From: Chalara sp. BL73
Taxonomy: Eukaryota > Ascomycota > Leotiomycetes > Helotiales
DNA length: 64,000 bases
Assembly: GCA_918026815.1 (NCBI GenBank)
Contig: CAKJVC010000171.1
Coordinates: forward strand, 186,001-250,000
Reading direction: 5' to 3'
The position numbers were made by a program, and so were the translations under genes. Positions within the stretch are counted from its first letter, which is position 1. Every line of letters starts with the position of its first letter. The notes beneath the pieces were generated by a model. It had not been told where the DNA came from. It searched no databases and saw nothing but the letters and a program-made list of their open reading frames with translations. Shown piece after piece: positions 21,657 through 34,595 of this stretch.

Positions 21657-23164
21657 TTATATTTCTAGGCTTGGTGTAACAGGTCTACTTTCCTTCCTAA
21701 ACAAACTAATATTTTCCCTTAACGCCACATATTCGCTATCCGCATATCCTAAAAGTCCCTGGATCTCATTACTCCTAACTCCCTTAATCCGAGCTATCTC
21801 GCCCGAGCTATAGTTCACAAGCGCTCTCCCTACTTCAGTGCCAGCACCTTCCCAATACTTCCCCGAGGCTGTAGGTTTTGAAAGCCGATCAACGGCGACT
21901 AGCCGTATAGCTTCTTGCTGCGCAAATGTACCTTCAACATCAACAACCCCAACAGGGAGAAGTCCCGCTTTGTTAGCTAGAGCTTGGTGAGCACCTGCAT
22001 CTATATATATAGTCCCATGTGGAGCTAGCCCATGAAGGAGCCAGAAATAACGATCTCGTATCCGGCTTTCGCTCGGGATGAATCGTGTGTGTAATGGTGC
22101 TGCTGGCTTGTCTTCTATTTTTAGCTCGCCAATTGAGCGAGCGAGCGGCTCATCTAAGACTCCGTCGACAGACTCGACAGTTTTGCCTGGAGATGAGGGA
22201 CTTGACTGTAGGTAGCGGATTATGTTGGCGATATTGCCAGGGTTGGAGGATCGGGTTATGATTGTAGTTACTCCTGCGGATGTTGCAAGGCGAGCAGCGA
22301 CAATTTTAGTGGACATGCCCCCTGTCCCAAGACTGGAGCCAGCACTGGAAACTATATCTGATGTTAGCACATATTTATTAATAGGTGACAAGTCCTGAAA
22401 TACCATCAGCTTCGAGTAATCCAATGTCTTCGACAACCTCGATCGCCTTTGCATCAGGATTCGTTCTCGGGTTCTTATTATATAAACAATCTACATCTGT
22501 CATAAGAAATAGATAGTCTGCGTGTACCATCGCTGCAGTAATAGCAGAAAGAGTGTCATTGTCACCAAACTTAATTTCTGAAACTGCAATAGTGTCATTC
22601 TCATTGACAATTGGGATCACGCCCATTTCTAATAGTTCAGCAAACGTATTGCAGGCATTTCGATATTGGGTTCGCTGTACAAGTTAGCGGCATGTGTGGT
22701 TTCTAGAGGTAAGCATAACTTACATCCGCTATATCATTTCTTGTGAGTAATATCTGAGCTATGGGTTGCCGAAAATGTGCAAATAAGCTATCCCAAAGAC
22801 TTATAAGTCTACACTGCCCGATAGCAGCCAAAGCCTATACTTTGTCAACAAATATTCCAGGATTTAAAACCGAGGTCACTTGCCTGAATTCTAGGAAGGT
22901 GTTTTGGCCTTTTATTAAGATCCATCCTCAACAAGCCAACCCCGACAGCACCCGATGAAACAATAATGACCTTATGGCCATCTTTATGCAGCTTTACGGC
23001 AGTCTCAACAATTAAAGTCAAGATTGATAGCAATGGTTCAAGAGTTTTTTCATCCACAATTGAGCTGGTTCCTGAATATACGGTCAGCCTTGCCGAGAAC
23101 CTAAGGTTGAGTTGAAAATATCACCGAGCTTTATAACAATAGTCAGAGATTTAGCCCCCTTCAT
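21657..23164 (-). CDS. PRO1: Glutamate 5-kinase with PUA domain (proline biosynthesis)
   Basis: Five exons are read: 23164-23125, 23071-22884, 22834-22724, 22674-22404 and 22351-21657 (1305 bp, 434 residues). The enzyme phosphorylates L-glutamate to gamma-glutamyl phosphate, the first and feedback-controlled step of proline synthesis. Motifs seen are TIVIKLG and TSSIVDEKT at the N-terminus, [19 protein letters not shown], the [10 protein letters not shown] segment, [31 protein letters not shown] and the GTGGMSTKI loop. A PUA domain follows (about residues 310-410: [21 protein letters not shown]... and [13 protein letters not shown]). Intron 2 has a GC donor (gcaagt) instead of GT, and splicing there restores the conserved IQ-ALAAIGQ junction. 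The gene is divergent from ATP23 with 271 bp between start codons. Confidence 0.94.
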
Positions 23165-23435
23165 TCTGTAACGAATTTTATCTTATTCTAATGTTGAGAA
23201 AGTGACTGAAATCGACAAGAAGATAAGTGAGCAAAGAAAGAGACTTCGTTTATATACTTTAAGCTGATGAACACGCGCCCGAAATCGCAGAAATATCAAG
23301 ACACCGCCAAGCCGCCTTTGGCTCCACAAAAACTTTCATCAACTGCAGCCTTTTACGCCTTGCATCCGACATGTCCAAGCAGCAGACCACCCAGGCCTCC
23401 AATTCTACCAGCTGCTGCCGACCTCCAGCCTCAGA

Positions 23436-24200
23436 ATGTCGGCCTCCTTCCCCGACAATGATCCCGAGAAGACAGGCTACGACCCCTCGGCACCACGATG
23501 GCGCAACCTCCTCAACATCTACTCGAACAAGATGTCCGCCCGAGGCCTGATGGCCTTCCGCGAGGATGCCTACATCCGCAACGAAGAACGCGATATAAAA
23601 CGCTGTGAGGAGTGGCGGGATTACTGCTTCAGCTACTCGCCCATGGTGATCTTCATGCAGAAAAACATCCGCGCACTAAACGGGAATTTGGATGCGAGTA
23701 ATGTGAGGTGTATGCGCTGTCCGGCGCTGCGAGACGAGGAGGGCAATATAATTGGGAGGAAGAGCGGAGGTTTTGATCCGGAGCTGGGGATCCTGATTTG
23801 TGCGAATGAGATTAGGAATCGGAAGCATCTGGAGGATACGTTGAGCCATGAGATGGTGCATGCATGGGATCATTTGCGATGGAAAGTTGATTATATGGAT
23901 CTGAGACATGCTGCTTGTTTAGAGGTTTGATTACGCTTCATACCACTTGGTGGGAGACTCTAACGGAAATAGATTCGAGCATCGAGCCTAAGTGGTGAAT
24001 GCAGATGGGCAAAGGAGTTCTTTACGAGAAATCAGTTCAACATCACACAGCAGCATCAGAACTGTGTCAGGAAAAGAGCAATTCAGAGTGTAATGCACAG
24101 GCCAAACTGCAAAGATGATGTCCATGCTACGAAAGTGGTAAACGAGGTCTGGGATTCCTGTTTCAGCGATACGAGACCATTTGACGAGATATATAGATGA
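23436..24200 (+). CDS. ATP23: Mitochondrial inner-membrane metalloprotease ATP23
   Basis: Two exons, 23436-23924 and 23973-24200, give 238 residues. ATP23 is an intermembrane-space protease that matures mitochondrially encoded Atp6 and helps assemble the F1Fo-ATP synthase. Seen are the cysteine motifs YCFSYS and RCMRCP, the [11 protein letters not shown] segment, and the zinc-protease signature [10 protein letters not shown] (HExxH) followed by a conserved aspartate. Exon 2 supplies the conserved [18 protein letters not shown] junction and the Cys-rich C-terminus ([41 protein letters not shown] in part). The 48-bp intron is GT-AG. Several cysteines in the family form disulfides through the Mia40 pathway. 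An upstream out-of-frame ATG (23371) begins an unrelated frame, so the start at 23436 is preferred. Confidence 0.93.
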
Positions 24201-24371
24201 TGTAGGATTTAGGATACCAGTAAGTGACTTATAGGTCACCATGTACTTTATTGTATTGTATTGCATAGTGAGCAGGCGCTAAAGAAGGGAAAATGCTGAT
24301 CTCCGACTCCAAACATTATGCTCAACCACCTAGACATTCCTAAACGCCGATAATGTACATTCATAACTTCA

Positions 24372-25733
24372 TTAATCATCACGGTCAGTGCTTATCGCGG
24401 AAGACTTGCTTCCTGTAGATTTTGAGTCTCCTACACATAGACCGAAATCAGCTTTTATTCATACAGATAAAACTACGGTAGTTCTAGATATTACTTACTC
24501 ATGCTTGCCCTCTCGCCTTTGACACAATGTTTGATGATCCAGGGATGCTTCTGTACTTGCTCAAGAGGTATACGCTTTTCTGGATCTAGCACTAAAAGCT
24601 ACGATGCATTAACATACGAGAACGGGCTTGTAGGATGATAGCTTACTCTTTTGATAAGATCCTTCGCCTCGGCCGATACGAAGCTTGGTACCGTCATTTC
24701 ACCTCTGGCTATCCTCCTCTGGGTCATAACCGGAGTATCTTCGAACGGCGCCTCTCCAACCAAGAATTCATAGGTCAAAACCCCTAAGCTCCACAAATCA
24801 ACCTTTTCGTTGTAGTAGTTGTCCTGGCTCCCTGGCTTAATCATCTCTGGAGGAAGATAATCCAGAGTCCCGCACATCGTGTTTCTTCGATTGTTTGGTG
24901 CATGTACACTCCATCCAAAGTCAGAAATCTTGAGCTCACCGTGTATGCCCACAAGGATATTCTCTGGCTTGATATCGCGGTGCATGACGTGCTTCTTGTG
25001 CAGATACTTCAAAGCAGCAGCCATTTGAACTATATATTGTGCAGCCTTCCATTCTGGAAACCGATTTTCCCGGCGTAGATGCTTGTACAGCTCACCCTTG
25101 CTGGCGAACTCTAATATTAGGAAGACTCTTTTGCTGTCGTGAAAGTGCCCGTATAGCTTTAATATGTTCGGATGCCGTAAATTGCTCTGAATTTCAATTT
25201 CTCGGCGCACTTGCTTCTCGACCTTTCCTTGTTGAATTTCATTCTTGTGGAGCACCTTCAGTGCGCACACAAAGCCACTATTTCGTTCTCGAGCTAGATA
25301 AACACGTCCAAACTTTCCTTTTCCAAGCGGACGACCTATCTCAAACATGCCTAGGTGGAACTGTTTGGGCAAGGTTGGCTGTTCATAAATAGCAGTTGAT
25401 TTCCGCTCAATCTTTGCTATCTCATCCGATCCTTTGGATGATCCTGCAGCCGACCCTCTCCATTGTGCTGCCTGAGACGGGACGGTAACTATTGTGCTTG
25501 TTGTGTTTTGGTTTTGTAACGCGATCTTCAGAAGATTGGCTCGACCAGAGTTTTGAGATAATTGTGCGCTCGTAACAGTCGCAGATGTTGCCTTGAAACT
25601 GTTAGCACTGGGTCTTCCTCTAGTAAACTGTAGAAAATACCTTGCCCCTCGGGTACTTGCTTCCATCTCCTGCATCATTTTCATCGTTCACTGAGAGATG
25701 CTCAAAGCGAGATTCGAGCGTGCGCGTGGCCAT
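24372..25733 (-). CDS. IPL1: Aurora kinase
   Basis: Four exons are read: 25733-25641, 25591-24647, 24598-24499 and 24430-24372 (1197 bp, 398 residues). This is a Ser/Thr kinase of the chromosomal passenger complex that controls chromosome bi-orientation and cytokinesis. Motifs in order are the Gly loop [11 protein letters not shown], the VAIK-type Lys in [14 protein letters not shown], the DFG motif in SDFGWS, and the activation loop [16 protein letters not shown], whose Thr is the usual autophosphorylation site. [13 protein letters not shown] and [17 protein letters not shown] close the catalytic domain. The first exon uses a different frame (starting [14 protein letters not shown]) and joins through a 49-bp intron with a gtgctaac branch site; a within-frame Met at 25684 would miss it. 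Fungi generally have one Aurora kinase. Divergent from TIP41 (314 bp between ATGs). Confidence 0.94.
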
Positions 25734-26047
25734 ATTTGTTGATAGTTCAAAGCACAAATACAGATTCCTATCGAAACTGGGAATGAACCAGAAGTTATTG
25801 TTGTTGTGCTGCAGGTTAGTATATGGTTGTCAAGAATTGAAGTTGGTTGTTTGAGCTGTAGAGGTTGTTGTGCCAAGAATGTCATTGGTACGCTAAAAGC
25901 TGACCCAGCAACACCAACTAAACCCCACCAAAGCTCCGGAAGCTCTCAACGAAGCTACTTCCAACCCCACCTCAAAGTTCAGAGGCACCCTGACAGTACA
26001 GCGGAATTAGTTTTGGAACGAGGTCTATTGTTGAAAATAAACCCATC

Positions 26048-26850
26048 ATGGCCTTCAACGGCGCAATTAATGAAGCATTTCCGGCGCCTGGGTCCCTGGA
26101 CCGCTCGACTGTTTCGCATACTCAAAAAGGCTTCAAAATCAGTGCACGCAAGCTCCCGATCTCTAAATCCGGTCCTATCGATGAAATGTCTAAGAATTTA
26201 GGCATTCCAGTCCCGGAGATGATCTTTGGTGATAACATGGTCTCGATCGAGCACCTGAAGAGTGGTTGGCGACTGGAGTTCAATGCGTATGATGCTCTTG
26301 ACAGGGTAGACAAAACCGACAAGAACATGCTCCAAGTGGCGTACTCAAAGGAGTGGTCAAGCAGCAGGCATGTGCTGTGACTCCGTTGCGAATCCCCTGC
26401 TGACTTATTCGCAGAGAAAAAACTCACGAGGGAATTAAGGAGATTGTTAAGCCTTTCGATTGGTCGTATTCTACAGATTATGCTGGTACTATCACCAACG
26501 GCAAGCCATTTGACCATCCAGAGCAAAGCCCGGACCGAATCCCAATTGAACTTCTTAAGCGACCAGACCCAATCCTGTTCTTTGAAGAAGTAGTACTTTA
26601 TGAAAGCGAGCTGGATGACAATGGGATCTCCGTCTTGACTTGCAAGCTGCGTGTCATGCCTGATCGAATGCTATTACTCTGTCGACTTTTTATGAGACTT
26701 GACAATGTTCTCGTCCGTATCCGTGACACGAGGATCTATGTTGACTTCAACACTGGCAAGGTCATTCGAGACTACATTGAGAAGGAGGAAACTTTTCCCA
26801 CGGTTAAAAATGTAAGGCTGCCCAAACACGATCTAGCCCCGCCAAGCTGA
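26048..26850 (+). CDS. TIP41: TIP41-like protein, regulator of PP2A-type phosphatase and TOR signalling
   Basis: Two exons, 26048-26367 and 26415-26850, give 251 residues. TIP41 family proteins bind Tap42/PP2A components and antagonise or modulate TOR signalling in nutrient response. Seen are the PEMIFGDNMVSIEH motif typical of the family, the WRLEFNAYDALDRV segment, KPFDWSYSTDY, RIPIELLKRPDPILFFEEVVLYESELDDNG, and the C-terminal MRLDNVLVRIRDTRIYVDF block. The intron begins with GC (gcatgt) rather than GT. Using it joins SSSR to EKTHEGIKEIVKPFDW in the family's frame, while a nearby GT would not. The C-terminal part is highly conserved and makes the assignment firm. Confidence 0.93.
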
Positions 26851-29766
26851 TCAGCATAGCATCTGTTATTTTCTGGCAAATTACCGGATGATTTAACTAT
26901 TGCGTTTCGAGATCCAAATCAGCTAGCGGAGCATGTTCCCGAGGTTAAGCACACTGTTGAGAATTTGACACTTTAACATTTTCGCGTATTCGAAACGTCT
27001 GATACCCTACCATAGCGTTGGAGTTTTGAGTATATTGGAGGCGTCGTGGTGTTACAGGAAATAAGTCATGATTAGTACCAATAAAGTGGAATATTCAATC
27101 CATAGACGTTCAAAATGTATCAAAATGTGTTATCAGTGGCTGGGTCGTTTCTTGGAATACTCAACCTAAAGTGATGTGATGGAGGGTTGCATTGATTTGG
27201 AATATATCAGTTTATCGCAAACGTACTTATCTGAACACACAACTACCGATTACAAACTTCCACATGTCTAAGCGACACGGCATATATCAACAGAATATTG
27301 CTGCGCATTATGGTGTGCCACTCGCCAGGTGACCGTTCTCGATCTCGGGCCGCAGGAAGTTTGTATGCTCGCTTCGTATCAAGATTTACGCTATACGAAA
27401 GTATAAGCTCCCTATTTTGTGGGTTTGTGTTGACGATCGCCAATGCATCGAGGAGGTACTTTGATCAAGAAATAGTAATGATTTGATGTCATCCGTGCAA
27501 ACTCAACTGGCGAGCTGATGTCAATGCCTTCAAACTATAGGTCCTTTGATCAGCAAGACATTTAAAAGTCCTTCAAGCTGTGCTACTGCGATTCTTGGAA
27601 CGTCTTATTGGCGAAGTCGTAAGCATCGAAAGCAGAGTTGTCTCATCATGCCAATGTTCCCGCTCATAAGGAGCCTTAACACACTGAACATTTATATCAT
27701 GTTTCACCAGCGAAGTCAAGCCTCATGGCATAACAATAAGTATGGCGAGCCGAGTACCTACACTAGGCAAGTCAAGCCATCGACCACAGATGTGGCAACC
27801 TAATCTAGATCAAGAGAATCTTGGCTTTTGCCGGTTATGAGCTAAGATGTTGATATAGTCAAGGGGCAGCCTATCACACCCAAGAAGAGTGCCCATCCGT
27901 TCGACGTTGACACATGAGCCGAACCGCAGAATGAGCAGTAGGTGACGTGGTTTCTCAGACTGGTTCGATGTCAATACTGATCGTACCAATTGAGTCTTCC
28001 GAAAAGGGTAGATGGAAACATGGCAGGAGATGCCGGGTCGGTCATCCAGGCTACCGCGCTTATGGCAGTTGCAACGGCAGTGGAGCCATTCGGATCAAGA
28101 ACTAACCGCGTACCGACGGCTCGTGGGCGCACAAAGAATTTGCACATGCGTCTATATTAATGCAGCCGCGCTATAACACCAACGATCCCGTGATTGAGGT
28201 GGACATGATTCGACTCTGCGTCCGTCAACGAGAAAGTGCAAGCGAGGTTTCTGTATTTGGTAAAGCAGCTTGATGGAAATATATACTTATATGGTTATCC
28301 AGGGAGGGGTTCATGCATGGCTGGCTGGATCCGTCAAGGCTGCGCTAGCAAGCCTTCCTGCTGTGCTTCCCGTGCATGATGCAAAATTGTGCTAGATGCC
28401 GACTATTAGTTTTTAGAGTAGGATGTTTTCGCGGTAGGGGTGAAAGCCAGGTTGTGCAATTGTGGATTGGTTTCAAGACCAAAACGAACTTTGCTCCCCA
28501 ATAACATCGTCTCCAGTAAGAATTCCATGCGTGAAACTCGATTGAAGCGCAAAGCCCCATCGACCAGGTCTCCGGCGCCTCGTCTGATGTTTTGCTGTGC
28601 TTAATGATGTATATAAACCTGTCGGAGGTTTTACTGCATGCCTGGATGGTCGGGTAGGCTGGGGTACGGCTAGGGTATACTCCCCGACAACTCCGTGAGG
28701 GAAAAGTCGATCTGCTATAGACCAGGTATAAACACCATATAGGCGCCATATTGGCCCTGGGTTTGGAGACGAAGGATTCCCAATATACGGGTATGCAGCA
28801 GGCTACGGCCCGGTGTCCAGAACGGAACAGTTCTCTCAATTCACCGCCCTTTAGAGACGTCCCATCTCTGTTCAAGTTGATGAGAAAGGGAAGCCAGGTT
28901 GATGCTAGCCCTATTTCATGATCGCTGGAGCTGGAGTCCAAATGCCCTGTTGTGATGGTTGGGTGAGGATGGCTTTCCCTTCCGAAGCCTATCAAGAAGA
29001 GTGTGGGGGAAAGGAGAGACAAGCGCTGCGTGCTACGCTGCAGACGACTGCACAGCACAGGCGTTGCGTGTCGTCGTTGGGAAATACTGTAAATGTTGCT
29101 GGGAAATGTCTCTGAATGATGGCCCTTGTCCTGCCTTATCCTATACTGTCCTATCCCTACCGTCGCTATACCCTAAGTACTTACAGTACTATAGCTGTAT
29201 CCTACTGTACTATACCCATCCCCTGCTGAACACCCCCCTACCCATCCCCTACCCTGCCCTCCCCCCCCCCAAACCTTCCTTTGTTTCCCTCCTCTTTTCT
29301 CTCCCACGCAAGCTATCCTTCTTGTCTGGATCTTGTCTGTTGATGAATATTCGCGCAGGAAGACATGTTGCTCAACCATTGACCAATCATGGCCGCCCCA
29401 CGTCAGCAACATGGGGCCAACCGTCTACATCCCTTCGATGGTATTTAAACGCGTCTTCCTGCCTGCCACCGGTCTTCTCATCCACATGTGCGACCTGCAC
29501 AGTCACAACCACCCTTCGTTGTCGTGCCCGACTCATGCCAGAGCAAGAATCTCATCAGGTCCAGCGTCAGAAACAGAAACACTAGTCATAGACAGTCGTG
29601 GGGCATTACTCGCATCCCTGCAATCAATTCTCTGCATATTCGGCCTCATCCACCTTGCGGGGTCCACCTGCTTATATCTCTCCGCGGCTTTGTTTCTATT
29701 TCTCTCTGTCGACATCCAACGCCGTCTCGTGCACCCATCTCTCCAACGGATCCAAAAATATTCGCC
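26851..29766. other. Long intergenic region before the M16 protease
   Basis: No supported gene. Several frames of 60-240 codons occur on both strands (the longest at 28345-29058, minus), but they have irregular composition, no domain and no start context. Near 29215-29310 the plus strand is strongly pyrimidine-rich, including a C10 run, which together with the CCAAT box at 29383 looks like the promoter and leader of the following gene. Confidence 0.5.
29383..29387 (+). promoter_or_regulatory. CCAAT box upstream of the M16 protease gene
   Basis: gaccaatca matches the CCAAT element bound by the fungal HAP/CBC complex, 380 bp before the start codon and just after a pyrimidine-rich tract. Single motif, so only suggestive. 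Confidence 0.3.
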
Positions 29767-32700
29767 ATGCCCACCATCTCGCAGCCGCAGACGCCCGCCA
29801 CGCCGGAGAATCCATTGCAGGAGCATAGGCGTAAACCCACTCACATCACGGACAATTTAGAGGCCCCGTCGATTGATACAAGAACATACAGAGTGATTCG
29901 TCTGCCTAATCAGTTGGAAGTGCTGCTCGTTCACGATGCAGATACTGACAAGGCCAGCGCTGCCATGGATGTCAATGTTGGAAACTTCAGTGACGATTCA
30001 GATATGCCTGGCCTTGCACATGCAGTAGAGTAACGCCACCCGTAACCCCAACGCTCCAGTTTAACTAAGACTGATGATCAATGGCAGACATCTGTTATTC
30101 ATGGGCACAGAGAAATATCCAGTAGAAAATGCGTATTCGCAATACCTCTCCTCACATTCCGGAAGCTCCAATGCATACACCGGCGCCACATCTACGAATT
30201 ATTACTTCGAGATTGCAGCCAAAAGGGCCGAAGATGCTACGGCTACGGATACTTCACCTCTGTATGGAGCCCTTGATCGATTCGCCCAATTCTTCATTTC
30301 TCCTCTCTTCTTGGCCAACACACTTGATCGAGAACTGCGAGCGGTGGACTCCGAGAACAAGAAGAATTTACAGAGCGATACGTGGCGATTACACCAGCTG
30401 GACAAGTCGTTGTCAAATCCAAAGCATCCATATTGCCATTTTTCCACGGGAAACTATGAGGTTCTCAAGACTGAGCCGGAAGCCAAGGGAATGGATGTAC
30501 GACAGAAGTTCATGGAGTTTCATAAGAAACACTATTCGGCGAACAGAATGAAGTTGGTTGTCTTAGGGAGAGAATCTTTGGATGAGTTGGAAAGTTGGGT
30601 CGTTGATTTGTTTTCGGGAGTAGAAAATAAGAACCTAGAGCAGAACAGATGGGAAGGTGAGGTCCCATTCAGGCCAGATGATCTTCTAACGCAATGCTTT
30701 GCGAAACCTGTGATGGATTTGAGGCAGCTAGATTTATGTTTCCCTTTCATCGACGAGGAACTACTTTTCGAGTCACAACCCAGTCGGTATATTAGCCACT
30801 TAATCGGGCACGAGGGTCCCGGATCAATAATGGCTTATATCAAATCAAGAGGCTGGGCAAGTGGCCTCGGAGCTGGCGTTTGGCCTGTCTGTCCAGGAAC
30901 GCCAGGCATATTTAAATGCCAAATTCGATTGACCGAAGATGGGCTTGCAAATTACCAAGAGATTGTCAAAGTTTTCTTCCAATATATTTCTCTCCTAAAG
31001 GAATCTCCTCCGGCTCCATGGATTTTCGAGGAGCAGAAAGGTTTGGCAGACGTTGAGTTCAAATTCAGACAAAAAATGCCGGCTAGCAGTTTCACCAGCA
31101 AGATAGGTGCAGTAATGCAAACCCCTTTGCCCAGGGAATGGATTCTTAGTGGGTTAAGCAAGTACGTCCTTCCAGAATTCATGACCACATGTATTTGCCT
31201 TGAAATTATACTAACAACGTATACAGGCTGCGAACATTTAACCTGGATGGAATCGAGGCTGGTTTAGCATGTCTACGGCCAGATAACTTCCGAATGACTG
31301 TGGTATCCCAAAAGATGCCGGGGTCATGGAAATCCAAAGAAAAGTGGTATGGAACCGAATATACTTATGGAAAGATTCCGCTCGACTTTATTGAAGAGAT
31401 CAAAAAGGCGCACTCAACTACTACGAAGGATCGACTTCCTGAGTTACATCTACCTCACAAGAACGCATTTATTCCTACGAAGCTCGAAGTTGAGAAGAAA
31501 GAGATAAAAGAGGCTGCGCTTGAGCCAAAGTTACTTCGAAATGACGACAAGGCAAGGATATGGTTCAAGAAAGATGACACGTTCTGGGTTCCGAAAGCTA
31601 ATCTGTTCGTTTCTTTACGAAATCCTTTACCATCGATAACAGCAGAGAATGCGCTCAAGGCACGTCTCTACACCGACCTTGTTCAAGATGCTTTGGAAGA
31701 GTATTCCTATGACGCAGAGTTGGCAGGGCTTAATTACTCTATTCAAAGCCATTCATCAGGTATAGAGGTTGCCGTATCAGGATACAATGATAAATTGTCA
31801 GTTTTGCTCGAGAAGGTCTTGGTCACAATGAGAGACCTTGAAGTTAAGCCAGAAAGATTCGAGATTATAAAGGAAAGGATGGCCAGAGCATTAGCGAATG
31901 CTGATTTCCAGCAGCCTTTTCACCAAGTTGGCTCTCACACTAGCTGGCTAAACAGCGAGAGGGGTTATTTAGGTGAACATTGGCGACCGGAATTGCCACA
32001 TATTGATGTAGAGGACATTCAACAGTTCTACCCTCAACTGCTGCGACAAATCCATATCGAGACACTTGTTCATGGTAATCTGTATAAGGAAGATGCATTG
32101 AAGTTGGGTGACTTAGTCGAGACTACATTGAAGCCTAGACTACTGCCTCGGACTCAGTGGCCTGTTTCAAGAAACCTGATATTTCCTCCTGGCGCCAATT
32201 TCGTCTACCACAAGACTCTAGCTGACCCTAAAAATGTCAACCATTGTATAGAATATCTTCTTACAGTTGGTGACATCTCAGACCGGACACTCCTAGCAAA
32301 GACGCAACTACTTGACCAGATGACCCACGAGCCAGCTTTCAACCAGCTACGAACAAAGGAACAACTTGGATACGTTGTCTTCAGCGGCATGCGCGGTACT
32401 TCCACCACGGTTGGCTTTAGGTTCATCATTCAAAGCGAGAGGAATTGCGAGCATCTCGAAGCACGCATTGATTCTTTCCTTGCTGGTTACAGAAAGACGC
32501 TAGTAAGCATGTCAGAAATTGAGTTTGAAAAGCACAAGAAGAGCTTGATCAATTCTCGTCTAGAGAAGTTGAAAAACCTTGATCAAGAGACGAATCGATT
32601 CTGGAAGCATATCAGTATAGAATCTTTTGACTTTGAGCTGGGTAAGCCTGCCATATTTAACTATAAACTCCACTAACTTTACATCCAGTTCACCAAGACG

Positions 32701-33086
32701 CTGCTCAAATTAAAGCACTGAGTCACAACGATATGGTTAAGTTCTACGATACTTTCATTATTCCAAATTCCCCTGCAAGGTCCAAATTAGCTATCCACCT
32801 CAATTCGCAAGTCACAGTAGAAGCGCCACAGGAAGACAACAGCAAATCATCGGTAGCTGATATCACAGAGGTTGTAGAGAGGATTTCATCTCTGGGTCTG
32901 AAGAAATCGAGCACCAAGCCCGAAGAGGAGGCCAAGGAAGAGTCTTCGGATAAGGTAGAGGGAAATGGCACCACACCATTTGTGATCACAGATGTGCGGG
33001 AATTTAAATCGAAGATGGTAGTCAGCCAAGGACGACAGGCCGTCAAGCACATCAGCGAGTTCGAAGAACTGGACGCGAAGTTGTAA
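29767..33086 (+). CDS. STE23: Insulysin-type M16 zinc metalloprotease (Ste23/insulin-degrading enzyme)
   Basis: Four exons are read: 29767-30029, 30088-31161, 31227-32641 and 32689-33086 (3150 bp, 1049 residues, normal for the family). The protease degrades small peptides in a closed chamber; the yeast orthologues Ste23 and Axl1 also act in a-factor processing. The inverted zinc motif HxxEH is at residues 85-89 (HAVEH, split by intron 1 and restored on splicing), preceded by VGNFSDDSDMPGLA and followed by FMGTEKYP and NAYTG. Later landmarks are ELRAVDSENKKN, which contains the third zinc-ligand glutamate, the LLFESQPSRYISHLIGHEG segment, and the RTKEQLGYVVFSGMRG signature of the C-terminal half. 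The C-terminus is Lys/Glu-rich. The start ATG is the first in frame after the leader; no targeting peptide is evident. Confidence 0.95.
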
Positions 33087-34595
33087 AGGCATAGCACGCC
33101 TATCAGCATTTTGGCAAAAGGAAAAGTTGATTCAGCAGGCATATGCATGAAGAGTCATCGCATATCATGTTAGGTTGCATTTTCACGGGGCGGGTATCAC
33201 AGGAGACAAGACACCAATTTTCGGACGATTTGCATAAAACATGGGTTTCATGAGTTCTCATACCAGGGCGGGCTGGGAGCATTATTGGCTTTCGAAAAGG
33301 TTAGATTTTTAATGCATTTTTGCGGAGTGGGAAGGGATTTTATGGTTGCTTATGGGCATTGGCTGTAGATACCCTTCTCAAAGACAAAACTAATTCTTTT
33401 TCGGATATTTTTTTGTTCCTTTATCCATATTCCTTCCGCAAGTGCCACCCGTACATGTGTTCTCTTGCCAACCATTGCACGTCTCGGCTTCTCACATGCC
33501 CTCCTCTACTTGCTTCCCCCTCCCCCCCCCCTTTTTTTTAAAAAAAAAAACACCAGAGAAAGAGAAACAGAGGACCCTGATTCCAGGGAAAGCGCTCGGA
33601 AGCCCGGCGTAACGCAGCTACGGAAGCACGAACATGCCTCGCTATTCCGCATTCGGCACCCGCTCACCCGCAGCGTTCTTCTGAGCGGGCCTCTTCTCGT
33701 ATTTTTTTCCTCTTTTCCTCTTTGTGCGCAACGTCGCGGGACGGGTCGGATCGGGCCAGCTTAGGTTTGGCCGGGTCGAGTCGCTTTGCCGTGGTTTTGG
33801 GGGGCGAGGGGTGCGGTGTTGCCGTTGCCGGTGCCGGTGCCGGCGCTGCTGGTATGGGGTTGGATAAGCTTCGTACCTTGATGGCGACCTTGGCGGGTAG
33901 GAATGGCCGCGGAGGATATGCAGCATTGGGACGTCGCGCTATCGGTTGTCGAGGGAAGGAAAATGGCGTGTATATTTGCTGCGTTTGACGCTTATCTTGA
34001 TTTTCTGCGGCTGCGCTGGTTGGTATTTAGTAGGTAGGCTTGATGTTGGTGGTGAGATTTTCATTTATCTGCCCTGGAAGGTGCGTCTAGTGAGCCTCCA
34101 TTTGCCCTTTCTTTCCCTCTTTCTTTTTTCTTGATAAGTGTACACGCTGATCGTGTTGGCGATTATATTGTGCGGCATACGTCTGGTACTCGGATTCGTC
34201 TCATCGAAGGCTGGGATTCTTCATAGTTCGTCCTCATTGAGCTAGCACATGGTATGATATGCTTTGGAGGAGATGAAATTGTGAGGGTCAAGTATATTGA
34301 AATTAGGATGGGCACATTTCTATTTACAAGCGAGTATATTCGTCTTCCCAGAATAGGAAACATCAGATCCGTGCTTACTTGGCTGCATAGGATACACCAA
34401 GCGTAGAGCGCCTACGGAAAAAAAAAATAGTCGCCCTGAAGCATCCGTAGGAAAGTATAGAATTCAGTTGTCGATATCAAGGTCCTTGAAAAATGGGATT
34501 GTCAGGTAAAGTGAAGTTTATATATTCATTTCGTTGCCCAATTATTAGCTAGGGTACATGATGAGACGTTACAGACAGATGAAATCCAGTGCTAT
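33087..34595. other. Convergent intergenic region
   Basis: This lies between the 3' ends of the M16 protease and calpain genes. It contains a C10-T8-A11 homopolymer cluster at about 33520-33551 and a GC-rich stretch (33740-33960) with ggtgccggtgccggcgctgc-like repeats. The frames there overlap on both strands and show no family features, so I call no gene. Confidence 0.5.

Noticed and set aside
24599..25684. Aurora kinase start at the Met at 25684
   Set aside because: A 49-bp intron joins a better N-terminus ([14 protein letters not shown]) from another frame beginning at 25733, matching fungal Aurora starts.
28345..29058. 237-codon minus-strand frame
   Set aside because: No family features, no signal or start context, and irregular composition; it lies in the upstream region of the M16 protease gene.
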